In this document: one piece after another, positions 22,651-24,519 of the stretch
Numbering within the stretch: position 1 is the stretch's first letter
How the letters are laid out: every line of letters begins with the position of its first letter
Assembly: GCA_021325365.1 (NCBI GenBank)
Contig: JAJPHF010000055.1
Coordinates: 1-24,519, forward strand
Source of the DNA: Pseudomonadota bacterium
Lineage (GTDB): Bacteria > Chloroflexota > UBA6077 > JAJPHF01
DNA length: 24,519 nucleotides
Reading direction: 5' to 3'
Notes under the pieces: generated by a model
The model's input: the letters and a program-made list of their open reading frames with translations, nothing else
What the model was told of the DNA's origin: nothing
Database searches by the model: none
Made by a program: the position numbers and the translations under genes

Positions 22651-23412
22651 ATGCAGCTCGCGGACCGCGTCGCCATCGTCACCGGTGGCGGCAAGGGCAT
22701 TGGCAAGCACTACTGCAAGGGCCTGGCGGCCGAGGGTGCCGCCATCGTCGTGGCCGAGATCGACGCGGGCGCCGCCGAGGCCACGGCCGCCGAGCTGCGC
22801 GCCGCCGGCCACCGCGCGCTGGAAGCGCCCACCGACGTGTCCGACGAGGCGAGCGTCCAGGCGATGGTCGCGCGCACCCTCGCCGAGTTCGGCCGCGTGG
22901 ACGTGCTGGTCAACAACGCGGCCATCTTCGCCTCGGTCGGCTTCACCCACGGTCCGCAGGACCAGATCGGGGTCGCCGAGTGGGACCGCATGTTCGCGGT
23001 CAACGTGCGCGGCACCTGGCTGTGCTGCAAGGCAGTGATCCCGCACATGCGCGCCCAGGGCTACGGCAAGATCATCAACGTCGCCTCGGGCACGGCCTGG
23101 AAGGGGACGCCGAACATGCTCCACTACGTCACCTCGAAGGCCGCCGTCGCGGGTCTGACGCGGGCGCTCGCGCGCGAGGTGGGCGCGCAGGGCATCCGCG
23201 TCAACGCCATCGCGCCCGGCCAGACGGAGAGCGACACCTATCAGCCGAGCGTGACCGAGGAGGGCCGCGCCCGGGCCCTGCGCGAACGCATCATCCAGCG
23301 CCCCGAGTACTCCGAGGACCTGGTCGGCACGGTCGTCTTCCTGGCGTCGCCGGCCAGCGACTTCATCACCGGCCAGAACATCCACGTGGACGGCGGCTCG
23401 GTGCTCACCTAA
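22651..23412 (+). CDS. SDR-family NAD(P)-dependent oxidoreductase
   Basis: A 253-residue classical short-chain dehydrogenase. TGGGKGIG (11-18) binds the cofactor. An acidic residue follows the second strand (VVAEID, 33-38), which favours NAD over NADP. NNAA (88-91) is the structural motif. The catalytic residues are Ser146 (NVAS), Tyr159 and Lys163 in HYVTSK. The C-terminus ITGQNIHVDGGSVLT is typical. It therefore should oxidise or reduce a hydroxyl or keto group, and the contrast with the incomplete SDR at 20362 is clear. The ATG at 22651 has the strong ribosome-binding site GGAAGGAGGG. It diverges from the monooxygenase gene, with a 141-bp gap that can hold promoters for both. The substrate is unknown. 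Confidence 0.94.
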   Translation: MQLADRVAIVTGGGKGIGKHYCKGLAAEGAAIVVAEIDAGAAEATAAELRAAGHRALEAPTDVSDEASVQAMVARTLAEFGRVDVLVNNAAIFASVGFTHGPQDQIGVAEWDRMFAVNVRGTWLCCKAVIPHMRAQGYGKIINVASGTAWKGTPNMLHYVTSKAAVAGLTRALAREVGAQGIRVNAIAPGQTESDTYQPSVTEEGRARALRERIIQRPEYSEDLVGTVVFLASPASDFITGQNIHVDGGSVLT

Positions 23413-23515
23413 CGGCGCCGCGGATGAGCTGGCCTCCAGCGGCTTTCGCGGCCAATGAGCCGCGCCCGGGGCAGACGGTATAGTCTGGCGACTCATTTCA
23501 GCAGGACAGGTGACG

Positions 23516-24178
23516 ATGGGCGACGTTCCGGCGACCCGTGACCCCGCGCGGCAGGCGGCCGCGGTCGCACACCTCGGCGCCGCGGACCCCGTGCTGGGGC
23601 GGCTGATCGCCGCCGTCGGGCCGCCGGCGCTGCGCCACGAGCCCAACTACTTCGCCGCGCTCGTCAGCGCCATCGTGGGCCAGCAGATCTCCGTGTCGGC
23701 CGCCAGCGCCATCCGCGCCCGTCTGGCCGCGCGCATCGGCGCCGATGCGCCGCTCACCCCCGCGGCGCTGCTCGCGCTCACGCCCGACGACCTGCGCGCC
23801 ATCGGCCTGTCGCGCGCCAAGGAGCGCTACGTGACCGACCTGGCCGCGAAGGTCGCAAGCGGCGCCGTCGACCTCGCGGCGATCGACCGACTGCCCGACG
23901 AGGCGGTCATCGCCGAGCTGGTCCAGGTCAAAGGCATCGGCCGCTGGACGGCCGAGATGTTCCTGATCTTCAGCCTCGGCCGGCCGGACGTGCTGCCGGT
24001 GGACGACCTGGGGTTCCGCGCCGCCGTGCACCGCCAGTACGGGCTGGCCGAGCGGCCGAAGGCCGCCGAGCTGCGCGCGCTCGCCGAGCCCTGGCGCCCC
24101 TACCGCAGCTTCGCCACCTGGTACCTCTGGCGTAGCGGCGCCGTCGAGCCGCAGGTCGCGGTGCCCGCGCCGGCCTGA
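23516..24178 (+). CDS. DNA-3-methyladenine glycosylase 2 family protein (AlkA-like)
   Basis: A 220-residue base-excision repair enzyme that removes alkylated purines. ALVSAIVGQQISVSAASAI (48-66) is the conserved first motif. The helix-hairpin-helix is VKGIGRWTAEMFLIFSLGRPD (138-158). PVDDLGFRAAV follows, holding the catalytic aspartate (Asp163 or Asp164). EPWRPYRSFATWYLWR (191-206) is the family C-terminal block. The protein is shorter than E. coli AlkA and lacks its N-terminal domain, as in many bacterial homologs. I chose the ATG at 23516, with AGGACAGG upstream; a GTG two codons earlier (23510) is also possible. It stands alone, with a TATAGT at 23479-23484 as a possible -10. Confidence 0.93.
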   Translation: MGDVPATRDPARQAAAVAHLGAADPVLGRLIAAVGPPALRHEPNYFAALVSAIVGQQISVSAASAIRARLAARIGADAPLTPAALLALTPDDLRAIGLSRAKERYVTDLAAKVASGAVDLAAIDRLPDEAVIAELVQVKGIGRWTAEMFLIFSLGRPDVLPVDDLGFRAAVHRQYGLAERPKAAELRALAEPWRPYRSFATWYLWRSGAVEPQVAVPAPA

Positions 24179-24203
24179 GCCGGATGCCCTAGCGTCCGCG
24201 AAA

Positions 24204-24294
24204 GCCTTTCGACGGTGCGGGCGTGGCGCTGGTCCCCGCATGACGTTGAGCGCGCGGTTGATCCGCCTTTCGACCGTGCGGGCGTGGCGCTGGT
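24204..24294 (+). repeat. Duplicated 30-bp element upstream of the amidohydrolase
   Basis: A 30-bp unit starting GCCTTTCGACGGTGCGGGCG occurs at 24204-24233 and again, one base different, at 24265-24294. Their starts are 61 bp apart. Only the second is followed by a plausible -10. Confidence 0.85.
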
Positions 24295-24299
24295 AACAT
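24269..24299 (+). promoter_or_regulatory. Candidate promoter of the amidohydrolase gene
   Basis: TTCGAC (24269-24274) and TAACAT (24294-24299) with a 19-nt spacer lie 45 nt upstream of the ATG. The -35 element is part of the duplicated unit, and the long spacer makes this a weak call. Confidence 0.3.
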
Positions 24300-24343
24300 A
24301 GCGTCAAGATGCCCGGCGGCCGCCGGCGCGCAAGGAGGTAGCG

Positions 24344-24519
24344 ATGCCTGGTGTAGTGGATGCCGATACGCACATCGCCGAACCGCCGGAGATGTGGACC
24401 TTCCTCGATCCGGAATGGTACCCGCGCCGGCCGGTCGTCGTGGCCGTGCCGGAGGACACCCAGTACGGGGCCAGCGATCACATGTGGCTCATCGACGGCC
24501 AGATCTTCCCGAAGCCCGC
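24344..24519 (+). CDS. Amidohydrolase family protein, N-terminal part only
   Basis: The visible 58 residues start MPGVVDADTHIAEPPEMW. The DxH pattern right after the first strand (VVDADTHIAEP) is the metal-binding start of the amidohydrolase-2 (ACMSD/decarboxylase-like) TIM-barrel family, which hydrolyses or decarboxylates carboxylic acids and ring compounds. TFLDPEWYPRRP and MWLIDGQIFPKP fit the same group. The ATG at 24344 has a strong AAGGAGG ribosome-binding site seven to eight bases upstream. The gene continues beyond the right edge. Together with the MFS, SDR and flavin monooxygenase genes it suggests breakdown of a small organic compound. Confidence 0.83.
   Translation, partial: MPGVVDADTHIAEPPEMWTFLDPEWYPRRPVVVAVPEDTQYGASDHMWLIDGQIFPKP

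Noticed and set aside
24204..24294. Start of a CRISPR array
   Set aside because: Only two copies, non-identical, with one spacer-sized gap and no further repeats or cas genes.

Overview
The window is high-GC bacterial DNA with strong G/C bias at third codon positions over most of its length. The organism cannot be named from sequence alone. A Chloroflexota-type genome is my best inference, from the several TadE/TadG-like pilin genes, a fixABCX operon without nif genes, the IS4-type transposase remnant and the abundant GC-rich intergenic palindromes.

Layout. Positions 1-1100 are decayed: the C-terminal part of a probable Y-family DNA polymerase gene is interrupted by a stop codon inside a perfect 50-bp palindrome, and is followed by a frameshifted minus-strand IS4-type transposase remnant. 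Positions 1165-7888 form an accessory-looking block: one unrecognised protein and six TadE/TadG-like single-pass envelope proteins. The central part is two divergent three-gene operons, each TadE-TadE-TadG, sharing a ~700-bp gene-free region at 4592-5286 that holds promoters and a large imperfect hairpin. No Tad ATPase, secretin, platform protein or prepilin peptidase is in the window. Positions 8149-9861 encode an anchored multi-LysM NlpC/P60 peptidoglycan hydrolase.

From 9997 to 17327 everything is on the minus strand. In transcription order this is a NitT/TauT-type ABC transporter (binding lipoprotein, ATPase, permease), a small membrane protein with its own extended -10 promoter, then fixA-fixB-fixC-fixX, the electron-transfer-flavoprotein system that can couple NADH oxidation to quinone and ferredoxin reduction. 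A double palindrome and an 11-codon ORF lie upstream of the ABC operon. Two copies of a GC-rich palindromic repeat family sit between fixX and the LysM gene and between fixB and fixC.

Positions 17551-24519 hold a GGDEF diguanylate cyclase, an MFS transporter, an SDR-family protein lacking the usual catalytic residues, a RutA-like flavin monooxygenase, a conventional SDR dehydrogenase, an AlkA-like DNA glycosylase, and the start of an amidohydrolase preceded by a duplicated 30-bp element. The MFS, SDR, flavin-monooxygenase and amidohydrolase genes together look like small-molecule catabolism, but no substrate can be read from the sequence.

No rRNA, tRNA, CRISPR array or intact insertion sequence was found.
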